The notes under the pieces were generated by a model. It was given only the letters and a program-made list of their open reading frames with translations, made no database searches and was not told the origin of the DNA. Below are positions 1 to 8,725 of a stretch of DNA of 64,000 nucleotides, piece after piece (the stretch's first letter is position 1; every line of letters starts with the position of its first letter). The translations under genes and the position numbers were made by a program. Origin of the DNA: Acuticoccus yangtzensis (lineage in GTDB: Bacteria; Pseudomonadota; Alphaproteobacteria; Rhizobiales; Amorphaceae); contig NZ_MJUX01000001.1 of NCBI RefSeq assembly GCF_001927245.1, positions 372,001-436,000 of the forward strand, read 5' to 3'.

Positions 1-1000
1 AGGCGAGCGCGCAGAGGCCAGAGTTGGTGCAGATGTTCGACGTCGCCTTGTCGCGCCGGATGTGCTGCTCGCGGGTCGACAGCGTCAGCGCGAAGCCGCG
101 CTTGCCGTCCGCATCGGTCGTCTCGCCGGAGAGGCGGCCCGGCATCTGCCGCACGTGCTTCTTTGTCGTGGCGAACAGGCCCACATAAGGCCCGCCGAAA
201 TTGAGGGAGTTGCCGATGCCCTGGCCCTCACCCACCACGATGTCGGCGCCCATGGCCCCCGGCGGCTCGATCGCGCCCAGCGCCACAGGCTCGGTGAACA
301 CGGAGACAAGGAGCGCGCCCGCCTCGTGCGCCGCCTTGGCGATGGGGCGAAGGTCGACGAGGTGGCCATAAAAGGACGGCGATTGGACGACCACGCAGGC
401 GGTGTCCTTGTCGATCCGCGCCACGATGTCCTCGGTGCCCGTCCAGTCGGCGGGCGCCATGTCGAACGTTACGCCGGTGGAGACGGTGGCGATCACGTCG
501 CGGTATTGCGGGTGGATGCCGCCGGACACCACGGCCTTGCCGCGCTTGGTCAGGCGGGCGGCCATCATCACCGCCTCGGCGGCGGCGGTGGAGCCGTCGT
601 ACATCGAGGCGTTGGCGACCTCCATGCCGGTGAGGCGCGCCACCTGGGTCTGGAACTCGAACAGCACCTGCAGCGTGCCCTGGCTGATCTCGGCCTGATA
701 GGGCGTGTAGGAGGTCAGGAACTCCGAGCGCTGGATGAGGTGGTCCACCGTCGCCGGGACGTGGTGGCGGTAGGCCCCCGCGCCCAGGAAGAAGGGCCCG
801 TCCCCCGCCGCGTGGTTCTTGCGCGCCATCGCCGACAGGGCACGCTCCACCGCGATCTCGGACTGGCCCGCTGGCAGATCCATCGGTTCGGTGAAGAGCT
901 TGCCGGCGGGCACGTCGGCGAACAGGTCGTCGATCGCGCCGATGCCGATCTTTTTCAACATCAGCGCCCGGTCGTCAGCCGTCAGCGGATGATAACGCAT
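1..1000 (-). CDS. gcvPA: Glycine dehydrogenase (decarboxylating) subunit 1, partial (C-terminus outside window)
   Basis: N-terminal half of the split P-protein of the glycine cleavage system. With GcvPB it decarboxylates glycine using PLP and passes the aminomethyl group to lipoyl-GcvH. About 333 residues are visible, beginning [10 protein letters not shown], with the family stretches [18 protein letters not shown] and [15 protein letters not shown]; whole family members are about 450 residues, so the end lies left of the window. Two in-frame ATGs stand side by side (1003 and 1000); the AGGAG site is 2 nt from the first and 5 nt from the second, so I chose 1000. It is the last visible gene of the gcvT-gcvH-NUDIX-NTF2 run. 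A subunit-1 gene implies a separate gcvPB just outside. Confidence 0.93.
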   Translation of the reverse strand, partial: MRYHPLTADDRALMLKKIGIGAIDDLFADVPAGKLFTEPMDLPAGQSEIAVERALSAMARKNHAAGDGPFFLGAGAYRHHVPATVDHLIQRSEFLTSYTPYQAEISQGTLQVLFEFQTQVARLTGMEVANASMYDGSTAAAEAVMMAARLTKRGKAVVSGGIHPQYRDVIATVSTGVTFDMAPADWTGTEDIVARIDKDTACVVVQSPSFYGHLVDLRPIAKAAHEAGALLVSVFTEPVALGAIEPPGAMGADIVVGEGQGIGNSLNFGGPYVGLFATTKKHVRQMPGRLSGETTDADGKRGFALTLSTREQHIRRDKATSNICTNSGLCALA

Positions 1001-1009
1001 CATTACTCC

Positions 1010-1435
1010 TTAAGGGGTCGAGGCGAGAGGTGAGACCGTGCTGCCGATGGCGGCGGCGACGAGGCCGGAGTCGAAGATCTCCTCGAACTCCACGACCAGG
1101 CCGTTCTCCACGGTGAAGAAGTGGGCAAGGCGCGTGTCGATCCGCGCCCCGGTGGCGCGGCCGGTGCCGGCGAAGCGGCAAATGGCGGCGACCTTGCCGC
1201 CGTCCGCGGCGATCCAGACGCAGGCGAAGGATTCGATGGCGAAGGCGGTGGCGATCGCCTGGATGCGTTCCAGCACCGCCTCCCGCCCGACGAAGCGGCC
1301 GCAGAAGACCCCGGACTGGTTGCCCTCGTGGCAGGTGTGGCAGATGCCCTCGCCCATCACGGCGGCGAGGCTTTCCACATCTCCCGCCGCGTAGGCGTCA
1401 TAGACGGACAGGACCAATTCCTTGGGGGTCTGCAT
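1010..1435 (-). CDS. NTF2-like / SnoaL-fold protein in the gcv operon
   Basis: Protein of 141 residues with the look of an NTF2/SnoaL cone-fold domain: an N-terminal helix (ELVLSVYDAYAAGD), a central variable part and a C-terminal sheet (ARIDTRLAHFFTVENGLV, then a VEFEEIFDS strand). Such folds serve as small hydrolases or isomerases or as ligand-binding modules; no catalytic assignment is possible. The middle holds a CHTCHEG stretch, an unusual Cys/His cluster. The ATG at 1435 has AAGGA 9 nt upstream. It sits 14 nt after the NUDIX gene and about 10 nt before gcvPA, so it is probably co-transcribed under the glycine riboswitch. It is not a known glycine cleavage component; its role there is unknown. 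Confidence 0.75.
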   Translation of the reverse strand: MQTPKELVLSVYDAYAAGDVESLAAVMGEGICHTCHEGNQSGVFCGRFVGREAVLERIQAIATAFAIESFACVWIAADGGKVAAICRFAGTGRATGARIDTRLAHFFTVENGLVVEFEEIFDSGLVAAAIGSTVSPLASTP

Positions 1436-1449
1436 GCGAAATGTCCTTG

Positions 1450-1896
1450 TTAAATGATCATATGTTCCAACGGGTCGTAGCGGGCGAGCGGCACCGCGGC
1501 GAAGGCGATGGCGGGCAGGCTGTCGGGCTTGAAGCGGATCGCCCCGAACTCGTCCGGGGCGAAGAAGCGTCGATCGGTGACGATGCGGTCGGGGTCCTGC
1601 CAGGCGGGGTCGATCGCCCCGCCCGTCACGTCGGCGCGGAAGAACAGCTCCACCTGGTGAAAGCCGGTGTCCGCGTTGTGGAACTCGTTGACGAGGGCGA
1701 GGCCGCCGACCGCGACCGTGAGGCCGGTCTCCTCGAACACCTCGCGGGCGAGGTTCTCGGTGAGGCTCGCCCCCTTCTCCACACCGCCCCCCGGCGCGCA
1801 CCACAGATCGCTTTTCCCATCCGGGTAGGCGTTGACGAGGAGGAGCCGGCCCTCCTCGACGATGAGGGCGCGCACGGCGAGGCGGGGCGATGTCAC
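1450..1896 (-). CDS. NUDIX hydrolase-like protein overlapping gcvH
   Basis: NUDIX-fold protein of 148 residues, expected to hydrolyse a nucleoside diphosphate linked to another moiety. The Nudix box lies at residues 37-59 and its REVFEE core (R51, E52, E55, E56) is intact, but the first glutamate of the Gx5Ex7REUxEExGU signature is replaced by alanine (A43), so activity could be altered. The start is GTG at 1896; its first four bases (GTGA) overlap the gcvH stop codon, which points to translational coupling. NUDIX genes are not a standard part of gcv operons. The substrate cannot be told from the sequence; housecleaning of an oxidised nucleotide is one guess. Confidence 0.85.
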   Translation of the reverse strand: MTSPRLAVRALIVEEGRLLLVNAYPDGKSDLWCAPGGGVEKGASLTENLAREVFEETGLTVAVGGLALVNEFHNADTGFHQVELFFRADVTGGAIDPAWQDPDRIVTDRRFFAPDEFGAIRFKPDSLPAIAFAAVPLARYDPLEHMII

Positions 1897-2261
1897 GAGA
1901 TGGTCTTCAGGTACTCGTCATAGCCGGCCTGATCCATGAACTCGGACAGGTCGGCGGAGGCGGTCTTGATCTTGGCGAACCAGCCCGCGGCCTCGGGCGC
2001 CTCGTTGACGAGCTCGGGGGTGGCATCCAGCGTTTCGTTGACCTCGACCACCTCGCCCGCGACGGGGGCGTAGACGTCGGACGCGGCCTTCACGCTCTCC
2101 ACCACGGCGAAGGCGTCACCCTTGGCGACGGTCTTGCCGACTTCGGGAAGCTCCACGAAGGTGATGTCGCCGAGCTGCTCCTGGGCGTGATCGGTGATGC
2201 CCACGGTGAGGATGCCGTCCGCGTCCTCGATCCATTCGTGGTCCTTGGTGTAACGCTTCAT
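1893..2261 (-). CDS. gcvH: Glycine cleavage system H protein
   Basis: Lipoyl carrier protein of 122 residues, the usual length. It shuttles the aminomethyl group from the P-protein to GcvT and hydrogen to the L-protein. The lipoylated lysine is K58 in [13 protein letters not shown]. The start [10 protein letters not shown] matches the family N-terminus. One base separates the gcvT stop from this ATG, and the stop overlaps the following GTG by 4 nt, so the genes are tightly coupled. Confidence 0.97.
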   Translation of the reverse strand: MKRYTKDHEWIEDADGILTVGITDHAQEQLGDITFVELPEVGKTVAKGDAFAVVESVKAASDVYAPVAGEVVEVNETLDATPELVNEAPEAAGWFAKIKTASADLSEFMDQAGYDEYLKTIS

Positions 2262-2262
2262 C

Positions 2263-3387
2263 TCAGGTCTTTCGTTTGGCGCGCGATGGCACGAAGGGGA
2301 GCGGGGCGACGGTGACGGGCACCGCCTTCCCGCGGACGATTGCGGCAAGCTCCGTGCCGATCTCGTTGTGTCCGGCCTCGACGAACCCCATGGCGATGGG
2401 GCCGCCGACGGTGGGGCCGACACCGCCCGAGGTGACGATGCCGACGTCGCGCCCGTCCGCCTGCAGCACCGCACCGGCGCGGGCGGGAACGCGGCCCTCG
2501 ATCTTCAGGCCGACGCGCTTGCGGGCGGGTCCTTGGGCGGCTTCGGCGAGGATGCGCTCGGCGCCGAGGAAGCCCCCCTCCTCGCGGCGGCGCCTCGGCA
2601 TGATGAAGCCGATGTCGGCCTCGACAGGGCTGATCTCTTCGCTGAGGTCCTGGCCGTAGAGGCACAGCCCCGCCTCCAGGCGCAGCGTGTCGCGCGCACC
2701 GAGCCCGACCGGGGAAACCTTCGGGTTCTCGCACAGGGTGGTCCAGGCGGCGGGCGCGACGTCGCCGGGAAGCGAGATCTCGAACCCGTCTTCGCCGGTA
2801 TAGCCGCAGCGCGAGATCATCGCGTCGGCGCCGAAGGCCTCGCCATAGGCCGCCGTCATGAAGGTGAGCGCGGAAAGGTCGATGGAGACGAACGGGGCGA
2901 GCGCCGCCTCCGCCTCCGGACCCTGGATCGCGATCAGCGCCCGGTCGATCGGCGTGACGGTGACCTTCGGGTCGGCGTGGGCGGCGAAGTGGGCGGCCAC
3001 CGCGTCCCGCCGCGCACCGTTGACGACGAGGCGCATGTGGTCGCCGAAATTGGTGATGATGAGATCGTCGACCACACCGCCCGCCTCGTTGGTCAGCACC
3101 GAGTAACGGGCGGCGCCTTCCTTGAGGCCGTTGATGTTGGAGGGGGTCAGCCGTTCCAGCCAGGCCGCCGCGGCGCCGGGCTCGCTCTCGTCCAGCCGGA
3201 GCTGGCCCATGTGGGAGACGTCGAACAGGCCCGCCCCCTCGCGGCAGGCGGTGTGCTCGGCGATGATGCCGGCATATTGCAGCGGCATGGAATAGCCGGC
3301 GAAGGGCACCATGCGGGCGCCGGAGGCTTCGTGCGTTTCGGCGAGCGGCGTGCGCTTCAGCGGCGCGTCGTTGGCGGTGTCGGCCAC
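2263..3387 (-). CDS. gcvT: Glycine cleavage system aminomethyltransferase (T protein)
   Basis: Tetrahydrofolate-dependent aminomethyltransferase: it releases ammonia and makes 5,10-methylene-THF from aminomethyl-GcvH. The protein has 374 residues from the GTG at 3387. Recognisable stretches are [17 protein letters not shown], the [11 protein letters not shown] region, and [16 protein letters not shown] lies 6-7 nt before this GTG. The frame stays open to a GTG at 3453, but that codon falls inside the second riboswitch aptamer, so the shorter start is preferred. First gene of the operon. Confidence 0.95.
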   Translation of the reverse strand: MADTANDAPLKRTPLAETHEASGARMVPFAGYSMPLQYAGIIAEHTACREGAGLFDVSHMGQLRLDESEPGAAAAWLERLTPSNINGLKEGAARYSVLTNEAGGVVDDLIITNFGDHMRLVVNGARRDAVAAHFAAHADPKVTVTPIDRALIAIQGPEAEAALAPFVSIDLSALTFMTAAYGEAFGADAMISRCGYTGEDGFEISLPGDVAPAAWTTLCENPKVSPVGLGARDTLRLEAGLCLYGQDLSEEISPVEADIGFIMPRRRREEGGFLGAERILAEAAQGPARKRVGLKIEGRVPARAGAVLQADGRDVGIVTSGGVGPTVGGPIAMGFVEAGHNEIGTELAAIVRGKAVPVTVAPLPFVPSRAKRKT

Positions 3388-3439
3388 AACATTCTCCCAG
3401 TCCACAAGGTCGCACGCCCGGCAGGACTGCCGAGATGTG

Positions 3440-3650
3440 CGCCCTTCTGTCACGGCACCTGAGAGATTTCCCGGCGTGCTGCCCGAACTGGGATCAGCGG
3501 GTGCCGGCTACTCCTTCGGTGGACGGCTGCTGCCGCCGCTTTCCAGAATGTCGTCGACGCGCGGTCCTTTTGCCTGAGAGTTTCCGGGCCGTTGCTCCTT
3601 CGGCGCCGCCCCCCCGTACCGGAGGCACGGTCTCTCCCGCGCGCCTCAGA
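3440..3650 (-). ncRNA. Tandem glycine riboswitch (gcvT motif) upstream of gcvT
   Basis: Two aptamers in tandem, read leftwards. Aptamer 1 runs roughly from 3650 to 3545 and starts with GCGCGGGAGAGACC; aptamer 2 runs from about 3542 to 3440. Each carries the conserved purine-rich GCCGAAGGAG or ACCGAAGGAG segment and ends in the hallmark CTCTCAGG (aptamer 1 CTCTCAGGCAAAAGGACCG; aptamer 2 CTCTCAGGTGCCGTGACAG). The family binds glycine cooperatively and switches on gcvT operons. Aptamer 2 ends about 50 nt before the gcvT GTG, leaving little room for a terminator, so control of translation initiation is likely; that last point is inference. Confidence 0.95.
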
Positions 3651-3678
3651 AGAATGTTCGGCCGGCCGCGAAAGTCAA
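3651..3678 (-). promoter_or_regulatory. Probable sigma-70-type promoter of the gcv operon
   Basis: On the minus strand a TTGACT (3678-3673) and a CATTCT (3656-3651) are separated by 16 nt, immediately upstream of the first riboswitch aptamer. The implied transcription start falls near the first aptamer bases, as expected for a leader riboswitch. Confidence 0.6.
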
Positions 3679-3735
3679 GGCGAGGCGCACGCCGTCCAGC
3701 CTTTTGCGCGCGGCCGGCGCGCCGAACGGCCCCGC

Positions 3736-4740
3736 TCAGGCGTCCACCGCCACACCGCGTCCGGCCGGCGCCGCGCCCAGAAGCCGCGCCCGCGCCGCGT
3801 CATATTCGCCCGCAAGACGCGCCACCAGAGCCGCCGCCGGGACCACCTCCTTCACCGCGCCGATCCCCTGGCCGGAGCCCCAGATCTCGGACCACGACTT
3901 CGGCTTCGACGATCCGGACCCGAAGTCCATGTTCGACGGGTCACTGGTCGGCAGATGGTCCGGATCCATCCCCTGCGCGGCGATCGACGGCTTCAGGTAG
4001 TTGCCCCACACGCCGGTGAAGAGGTCGGAATAGACGATGTCGTCCGCCCCGCCGGCGACGATCATCGCCTTGTAGGCGTCCGCCGCGCGCGCCTCGTCGG
4101 TGGCGATGAAGGCCGAGCCGATATAGGCCGCGTCCGCGCCCATCGCCTCGGCCGCCAGAACCGCGTCGCCGCGCGCGATGGCACCCGACAGCACCAGCGG
4201 CCCGTCGAACCACTGGCGGATCTCCTGCACCAGCGCGAACGGCGACAAGGTGCCCGCATGGCCGCCCGCACCGGCCGCCACGGCGATCAGACCGTCCGCC
4301 CCCTTCTCGATCGCCTTCTTGGCGAAGCGGTTGTTGATCACGTCATGAAGCACAGTGCCGCCCACCGAATGGGCCGCCTCGTTCACCTCCACCCGTGCCC
4401 CCAGCGAGGTGATCCACACCGGCACCTTCCACTTCACGCAGATCTCGATGTCCCGCTCCAGCCGCGCATTTGTGCGGTGGACGATCTGGTTGACCGCGAA
4501 GGGCGCGGCGGGCCGGTCCGGGTTCGCCTGGTTGTGGCGGTCCAGCTCCTCGGTGATGCGCTGCAGCCAAGCCTCCAGCATCACCGGCTCGCCCGCCTTC
4601 TCGCGCGCGTTCAGCGCCGGAAAGCTGCCGATGATGCCCGCCTTGCACTGGGCGATGACGAGATCCGGATTGGAGATGATGAAGAGCGGCGACCCGATGA
4701 CGGGAAGGCGCAGAGACTTCAGTGTTTCGCGGAATGGCAC
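3736..4740 (-). CDS. Nitronate monooxygenase family protein (FMN-dependent, NMO/NPD type)
   Basis: TIM-barrel flavoprotein of 334 residues related to nitronate monooxygenase (old name 2-nitropropane dioxygenase). Family features are the N-terminal LPVIGSPLFIISNPDLVIAQ, the FMN phosphate-binding region AAGAGGHAGTLSPFALV and GADAAYIGSAFIATDEA. It would oxidise alkyl nitronates such as propionate-3-nitronate, or act on a related substrate. The start is GTG at 4740 with GAGGAG about 9 nt upstream. It follows the MaoC-like gene by 81 nt in the same direction, so the two may be co-transcribed. The gcv promoter begins about 60 nt beyond its stop. Confidence 0.9.
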   Translation of the reverse strand: MPFRETLKSLRLPVIGSPLFIISNPDLVIAQCKAGIIGSFPALNAREKAGEPVMLEAWLQRITEELDRHNQANPDRPAAPFAVNQIVHRTNARLERDIEICVKWKVPVWITSLGARVEVNEAAHSVGGTVLHDVINNRFAKKAIEKGADGLIAVAAGAGGHAGTLSPFALVQEIRQWFDGPLVLSGAIARGDAVLAAEAMGADAAYIGSAFIATDEARAADAYKAMIVAGGADDIVYSDLFTGVWGNYLKPSIAAQGMDPDHLPTSDPSNMDFGSGSSKPKSWSEIWGSGQGIGAVKEVVPAAALVARLAGEYDAARARLLGAAPAGRGVAVDA

Positions 4741-4821
4741 GGCGTTTCGCTCCTCAATCGTGCCGCGATCCTCGCCCGCCCGCCCCGCCGCCGCAAGACC
4801 CGTGCTGTGGCACGCGACGTT

Positions 4822-5679
4822 TCAGACGGCATACTCGAACCGCCCGTTCGTCAACACCAGCGCATCCCGCTCGGGTACCCGCGCCTCGTAGGCGGCCACC
4901 CCCGGCGCAACGTCCCAGATGGCGAAAGCGAGCGTCTCCCCCGGCACCACCGGCGCCGAAAAACGCCCCTCCTGCGCCAGAACCCGCGCCGGATCGTTGC
5001 CGCACAGCGCCCTCATCAGCGCCCGGCAGGCCATGCCGAAGGTCGCCATACCGTGCAAGATCGGCCGCGGGAAACCGGACCGCGCGGCGCTCGCCGGATC
5101 GCTGTGCAGCGGGTTATAGTCGCCCGAAAGGCGGTAGATCAGCGCCTGCCCCGGCAAGGTCGCCAATGTCACCGTGCGGTCCGGCGCGCGCTCGGGGATC
5201 GGCTCGGCGGCCAGCGGCGCCGTGGTCTGCTTGCGCCCGAACCCGCCCTGGCCGCGCGAATAGGCCGACTGGCGCACCACCGCGTGGGCCTCGCCCGTCT
5301 CGGCGTCGACGATCGTGCGCTCGGTGACGATCAGCCCGCCCTTCCCCTTGTCGGCCACGTCCGTCACGCGCGTCTTCGCCGTCACCGTGCGCCCCGCCTC
5401 CAGCGGCCGCAGGATCCGCACCGCCTGCTCACCGTGGACGATGCGCGAATAGTCGACGCTGGTGCCCGGACGGCTCATCCAATGCGGCGCCATCGCCAGA
5501 ACGTTGGCGATCGCCGGCATCACCTTCAACTTCGTCTCGTCGACGAAGGCGAGCTCCTCCTCGTCCATCGGGTCCATGCCGTAGCCGAGGCCGAGCGCGT
5601 AGATGATGCAATCACGCCACCCCACCGCCTGGGTCACCTCGGGAAGGTCGATGGCAAGGAGAATGTCCGGGTCGAGCAT
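4822..5679 (-). CDS. MaoC-family enoyl-CoA hydratase (hydratase 2 type)
   Basis: Double hot-dog protein of 285 residues, the size and layout of (R)-specific enoyl-CoA hydratase 2. The hydratase-2 signature is intact in the C-terminal half (YRLSGDYNPLHSDPASA), with catalytic Asp187 and His192. The N-terminal half has the second hot-dog copy without the catalytic pair. It would hydrate trans-2-enoyl-CoA to (R)-3-hydroxyacyl-CoA. It is transcribed divergently from a CoA-transferase gene with 251 nt between them, suggesting an acyl-CoA pathway. The start MLDPDILLAIDLP fits the family. Confidence 0.88.
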   Translation of the reverse strand: MLDPDILLAIDLPEVTQAVGWRDCIIYALGLGYGMDPMDEEELAFVDETKLKVMPAIANVLAMAPHWMSRPGTSVDYSRIVHGEQAVRILRPLEAGRTVTAKTRVTDVADKGKGGLIVTERTIVDAETGEAHAVVRQSAYSRGQGGFGRKQTTAPLAAEPIPERAPDRTVTLATLPGQALIYRLSGDYNPLHSDPASAARSGFPRPILHGMATFGMACRALMRALCGNDPARVLAQEGRFSAPVVPGETLAFAIWDVAPGVAAYEARVPERDALVLTNGRFEYAV

Positions 5680-5930
5680 GAAAGGTCCAACATGAAGAGC
5701 GGCTTAGTGGCGGCCGAACTTAATCCAAGGGTTAGCTAACGGCCAGCGATCTGTGGCCGTTTGCGCCCCGTTGCGTACCGCGCGGCTTGCATGCCCGTTT
5801 GACCTCACATTACGTGAGACGGGCGTTCGCCGCTCCCGGCCGGCGCTCATCGTCCGACACGTCCCCGTCCGCGCCCGTCATGGCCGCCCGCGCGGGGCCG
5901 CCCAACCCGCCGCAAAGGGGCCGTCTTTCC

Positions 5931-7085
5931 ATGTTTCCGCTCGAAGGTATCAAGGTGCTCGACCTGTCGCGCGTTCTCGCGGGGCCGACCGCCACGCAGA
6001 CGCTCGCCGACCTCGGCGCGGAGGTGTGGAAAATCGAGGCGCCCGGCGCAGGCGACGACACACGCGGCTGGATGCCACCCCAGATCGGCGGCGAATCCAC
6101 CTACTTCATGGCCGCCAACCGCTCCAAGAAGTCCGTCGAGATCGACCTGAAGAACCCCGAGGGTCTGAAGACCGTCCTGGCGCTCGCCGCGCAGGCCGAC
6201 GTTCTGGTCGAGAATTTCCGCCTCGGCGCGCTGGACCGGATGGGCCTCGGCTACGAGGCGATCTCCAAGCTCAACCCCGCGATCGTCTACGCCTCGATCT
6301 CCGGCTACGGGCGTACCGGGCCGCGCGCGGCCGAGCCCGGCTACGACTTCGTCATCCAGGCCGAGAGCGGGCTGATGGCCATCACCGGCGAGCCGGACGG
6401 GCAGCCGATGAAGCTCGGCGTCGCCATCACCGATCTCGTCACCGGCATGAACACGGTGCAGGGCATCCTCGCCGCGCTGATCGCCCGCGGTCGCACCGGG
6501 CGCGGCCAGCATGTCGACATCTCGCTGTTCGACAGCGCCGTCGCAGCGCTCGCCAACGTCGCAACCGGGCACCTTCAGACCGGCGGCGGCTTCAAGCGCT
6601 TCGGCAACGCCCACCCGACCGTGGTGCCCTACCAGACCTTCGACACCGCCGACGGCACGCTCTGCCTCGCGGTGGGCAACGACAGTCAGTTCAGGAAGCT
6701 CTGCACCCTCGTCATGGAGCGGCCGGACATGGCGGAGGACGTGCGCTTCATCCGCAACCGGGACCGTGTGGAGCATCGCGGCGCGCTGATCCCGGCGCTG
6801 GCGGGCATCTTCTCCACCAAGCCCAACGCCCACTGGATCGCCGCGCTGAAGGCGGCGGGCGTTCCCTGCGGCGAGGTGCGCACCGTGGAACAGGTCTTCG
6901 ATTCGCCCGAGGTTGCGGCACGCAACATCGTGCTGGAGGTGCCGGACGCCAAGCACGGCACACTGCGCCTCGTCGCCTCCCCCTTGCGCCTGTCCGAGAC
7001 GCCGCCGCGCTTCCCCTCCGCCCCGCCGCGCCTCGGCGAGCACACCGAGGAGGTGCTGTCCGCCTACGTGAAGGTGCCGGGCTGA
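5931..7085 (+). CDS. CaiB/BaiF family (class III) CoA transferase
   Basis: Class III CoA transferase of 384 residues. The N-terminal LDLSRVLAGPTATQTLADLGAEV-type segment and the catalytic aspartate D139 (in GYDF, equivalent to the formyl-CoA transferase nucleophile) are present, and the C-terminal domain is complete. Members move CoA between carboxylic acids through aspartyl-CoA anhydrides. I chose ATG 5931 (MFPLEGIKVLD) because the family starts just before this strand and AAGGGG lies 11 nt upstream; an upstream ATG at 5787 adds 48 low-complexity residues. The acid substrate is unknown. It is divergent from the MaoC gene and convergent with the FAD oxidoreductase gene. Confidence 0.9.
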   Translation: MFPLEGIKVLDLSRVLAGPTATQTLADLGAEVWKIEAPGAGDDTRGWMPPQIGGESTYFMAANRSKKSVEIDLKNPEGLKTVLALAAQADVLVENFRLGALDRMGLGYEAISKLNPAIVYASISGYGRTGPRAAEPGYDFVIQAESGLMAITGEPDGQPMKLGVAITDLVTGMNTVQGILAALIARGRTGRGQHVDISLFDSAVAALANVATGHLQTGGGFKRFGNAHPTVVPYQTFDTADGTLCLAVGNDSQFRKLCTLVMERPDMAEDVRFIRNRDRVEHRGALIPALAGIFSTKPNAHWIAALKAAGVPCGEVRTVEQVFDSPEVAARNIVLEVPDAKHGTLRLVASPLRLSETPPRFPSAPPRLGEHTEEVLSAYVKVPG

Positions 7086-7151
7086 CCCAGGCACGGCGGT
7101 TCGTTCAGGCCGCCCCGCCGACCCAGGCATCTGGCCGCGGCCGGAGCCGGC

Positions 7152-8576
7152 TCAATCCGGCAGGACCTTGCCGGGGTTGAGGATCCCGGCCGGGTCCATC
7201 GCCGCCTTCAAGGCGCGCATCATGGCGAGTTCCACCGGGGCGCGGGCGCGCGTCAGCTCGGCCCGCCGCAACCGGCCGACGCCGTGCTCGGCGGTGATCG
7301 ACCCGTTGTGCGCCATCACGATGTCGTGGACGATCCGGTTGATCGCCTCGGTCTCGCCCTTCCAGGCCGCATCCGTCCAATCCACCGGACGGATGGGGTT
7401 ATAGTGCAGGTTGCCGTCCCCCGCGTGGCCGAAGGTGCAGTGGCGCACGCCGGGATAAGCCGCCTCCATCGCCGCATCCGCCTCCGCCACGAAGGCGTCG
7501 ATCGACGACACAGGCACCGACACGTCGTGCTTCACCCCGGCGCCGGTTTTCTGCTGCACCTCGGCCTGGTCCTCGCGGATCCGCCAAAGCTGCGCCGCCT
7601 GGGCCTCTGACGCGGCAATTACCGCGTCGGTGATCAATCCCTCCTCGAGCAGTGCCCCCAGCGCCTCCTCGAGACGCTCGGACAGCGGCGGCTCGGCGCG
7701 CGGCCCGTCCGCCTGGATGAGCACGCGCCAGCCCGCCCCCGGCAGCGGATCGGCATGACCCATCGTCTCCTGTGCAAAGCGGAAAGTGTTGGCGTTCATC
7801 AGCTCGAACGCGGAGAGGAGCTCGCCCAGCGCCGCGCGCAGCCGGGTCAGAAGCTCCACCGCGGCCGTGGGGGTGTCGACCGCCACCAGCGCAACGCCCC
7901 GGTCCACGGGGCGCGGGAACAGCCGCAACGTCGCCGCGGTGATGATGCCGAGCGTGCCTTCAGAACCGATGAAGATCTGCTTCATATCATAACCGGCGTT
8001 GTCCTTGCGCAGGCCGCGCAGTCCGTCCCACACCTCGCCGTCCGCCGTCACCACCTCGAGGCCCAGGCACAGCGCCCGCGCGCTGCCGTAGCGCAGCACC
8101 TGCACCCCGCCCGCGTTGGTCGCGAGGTTGCCGCCGATCTGGCACGTGCCCTCCGCCGCCAGCGACAGGGGAAAATAGCGGTCCGCCTCCGCGGCCAGAT
8201 TCTGCACCTCGAGTAGCGTCACCCCCGCCTCCACGGTGATGGTGTCGTTGAGCGGGTCCAACGCCCGCACCCGCTTCAGCCGCGTGGTGGACATCACCAC
8301 CTCGTCGCCGGTGGCGTGGGGCTGGCCGCCGCCGGTCAGCCCCGTGTTGCCGCCCTGGGGGACGATCGGCGTCCCCGTCTCGGCGCAGATCTTCACCAGC
8401 GCCGCCAGCCGCTCGGTCGTGTCGGGGCGCAGCACCAGCGGCGTCTTGCCGGCCCAATTGTCGCGCCAGGACACGCAATAAGGTTCGGTGTCCGGCCCCT
8501 CGATCCAGCCGCCCGGTCCGGCGGCCTCCTTCAAGCGGGCGAGGGTGGCGGATTGGATCGGGGCGTGGATGGTCAT
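7152..8576 (-). CDS. FAD-binding 2-hydroxyacid dehydrogenase (GlcD / D-2-hydroxyglutarate dehydrogenase type)
   Basis: Flavoprotein of 474 residues with a PCMH-type FAD domain (GGNTGLTGGG, GGNLATNAGG, GSEGTLGIITAA) and a FAD-oxidase C-terminal domain with GHAGDGNLHYN and EHGVGR. These residues are shared by D-lactate dehydrogenase (cytochrome), glycolate oxidase subunit GlcD and D-2-hydroxyglutarate dehydrogenase. No GlcE or GlcF partner is nearby, so a stand-alone D-2-hydroxyacid dehydrogenase passing electrons to the respiratory chain is more likely than a glycolate oxidase complex. ATG 8576 gives the expected N-terminus; the ribosome-binding site is weak. Confidence 0.9.
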   Translation of the reverse strand: MTIHAPIQSATLARLKEAAGPGGWIEGPDTEPYCVSWRDNWAGKTPLVLRPDTTERLAALVKICAETGTPIVPQGGNTGLTGGGQPHATGDEVVMSTTRLKRVRALDPLNDTITVEAGVTLLEVQNLAAEADRYFPLSLAAEGTCQIGGNLATNAGGVQVLRYGSARALCLGLEVVTADGEVWDGLRGLRKDNAGYDMKQIFIGSEGTLGIITAATLRLFPRPVDRGVALVAVDTPTAAVELLTRLRAALGELLSAFELMNANTFRFAQETMGHADPLPGAGWRVLIQADGPRAEPPLSERLEEALGALLEEGLITDAVIAASEAQAAQLWRIREDQAEVQQKTGAGVKHDVSVPVSSIDAFVAEADAAMEAAYPGVRHCTFGHAGDGNLHYNPIRPVDWTDAAWKGETEAINRIVHDIVMAHNGSITAEHGVGRLRRAELTRARAPVELAMMRALKAAMDPAGILNPGKVLPD

Positions 8577-8725
8577 GTCTTAGTCTCGGCGCCGCGGGGC
8601 GGCTTCTGTTCGGTTCGTCAGGGTGCAACATGCCACGCCAGGGCCTCGTCGTCAGGGCGCGTTGCGTCGTCGCCCGGAATTCGATGGCGCCGGGCGGCGA
8701 GAGGTGCATCATCGCGCCGTCGCCG

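Noticed and set aside
3388-3453. Longer gcvT start at GTG 3453
   Set aside because: The codon lies inside the second glycine aptamer (GTGACAGAAGG after CTCTCAGG), and the extra 22 residues are not family-like.
3592-5739. 715-residue plus-strand frame across nitronate monooxygenase and MaoC genes
   Set aside because: Composition is Arg/His/Pro-rich shadow coding and it crosses two well-supported minus-strand genes.
8577-8725. Extra gene between the FAD oxidoreductase and the SET-like gene
   Set aside because: Only short frames with no ribosome-binding site or family features.
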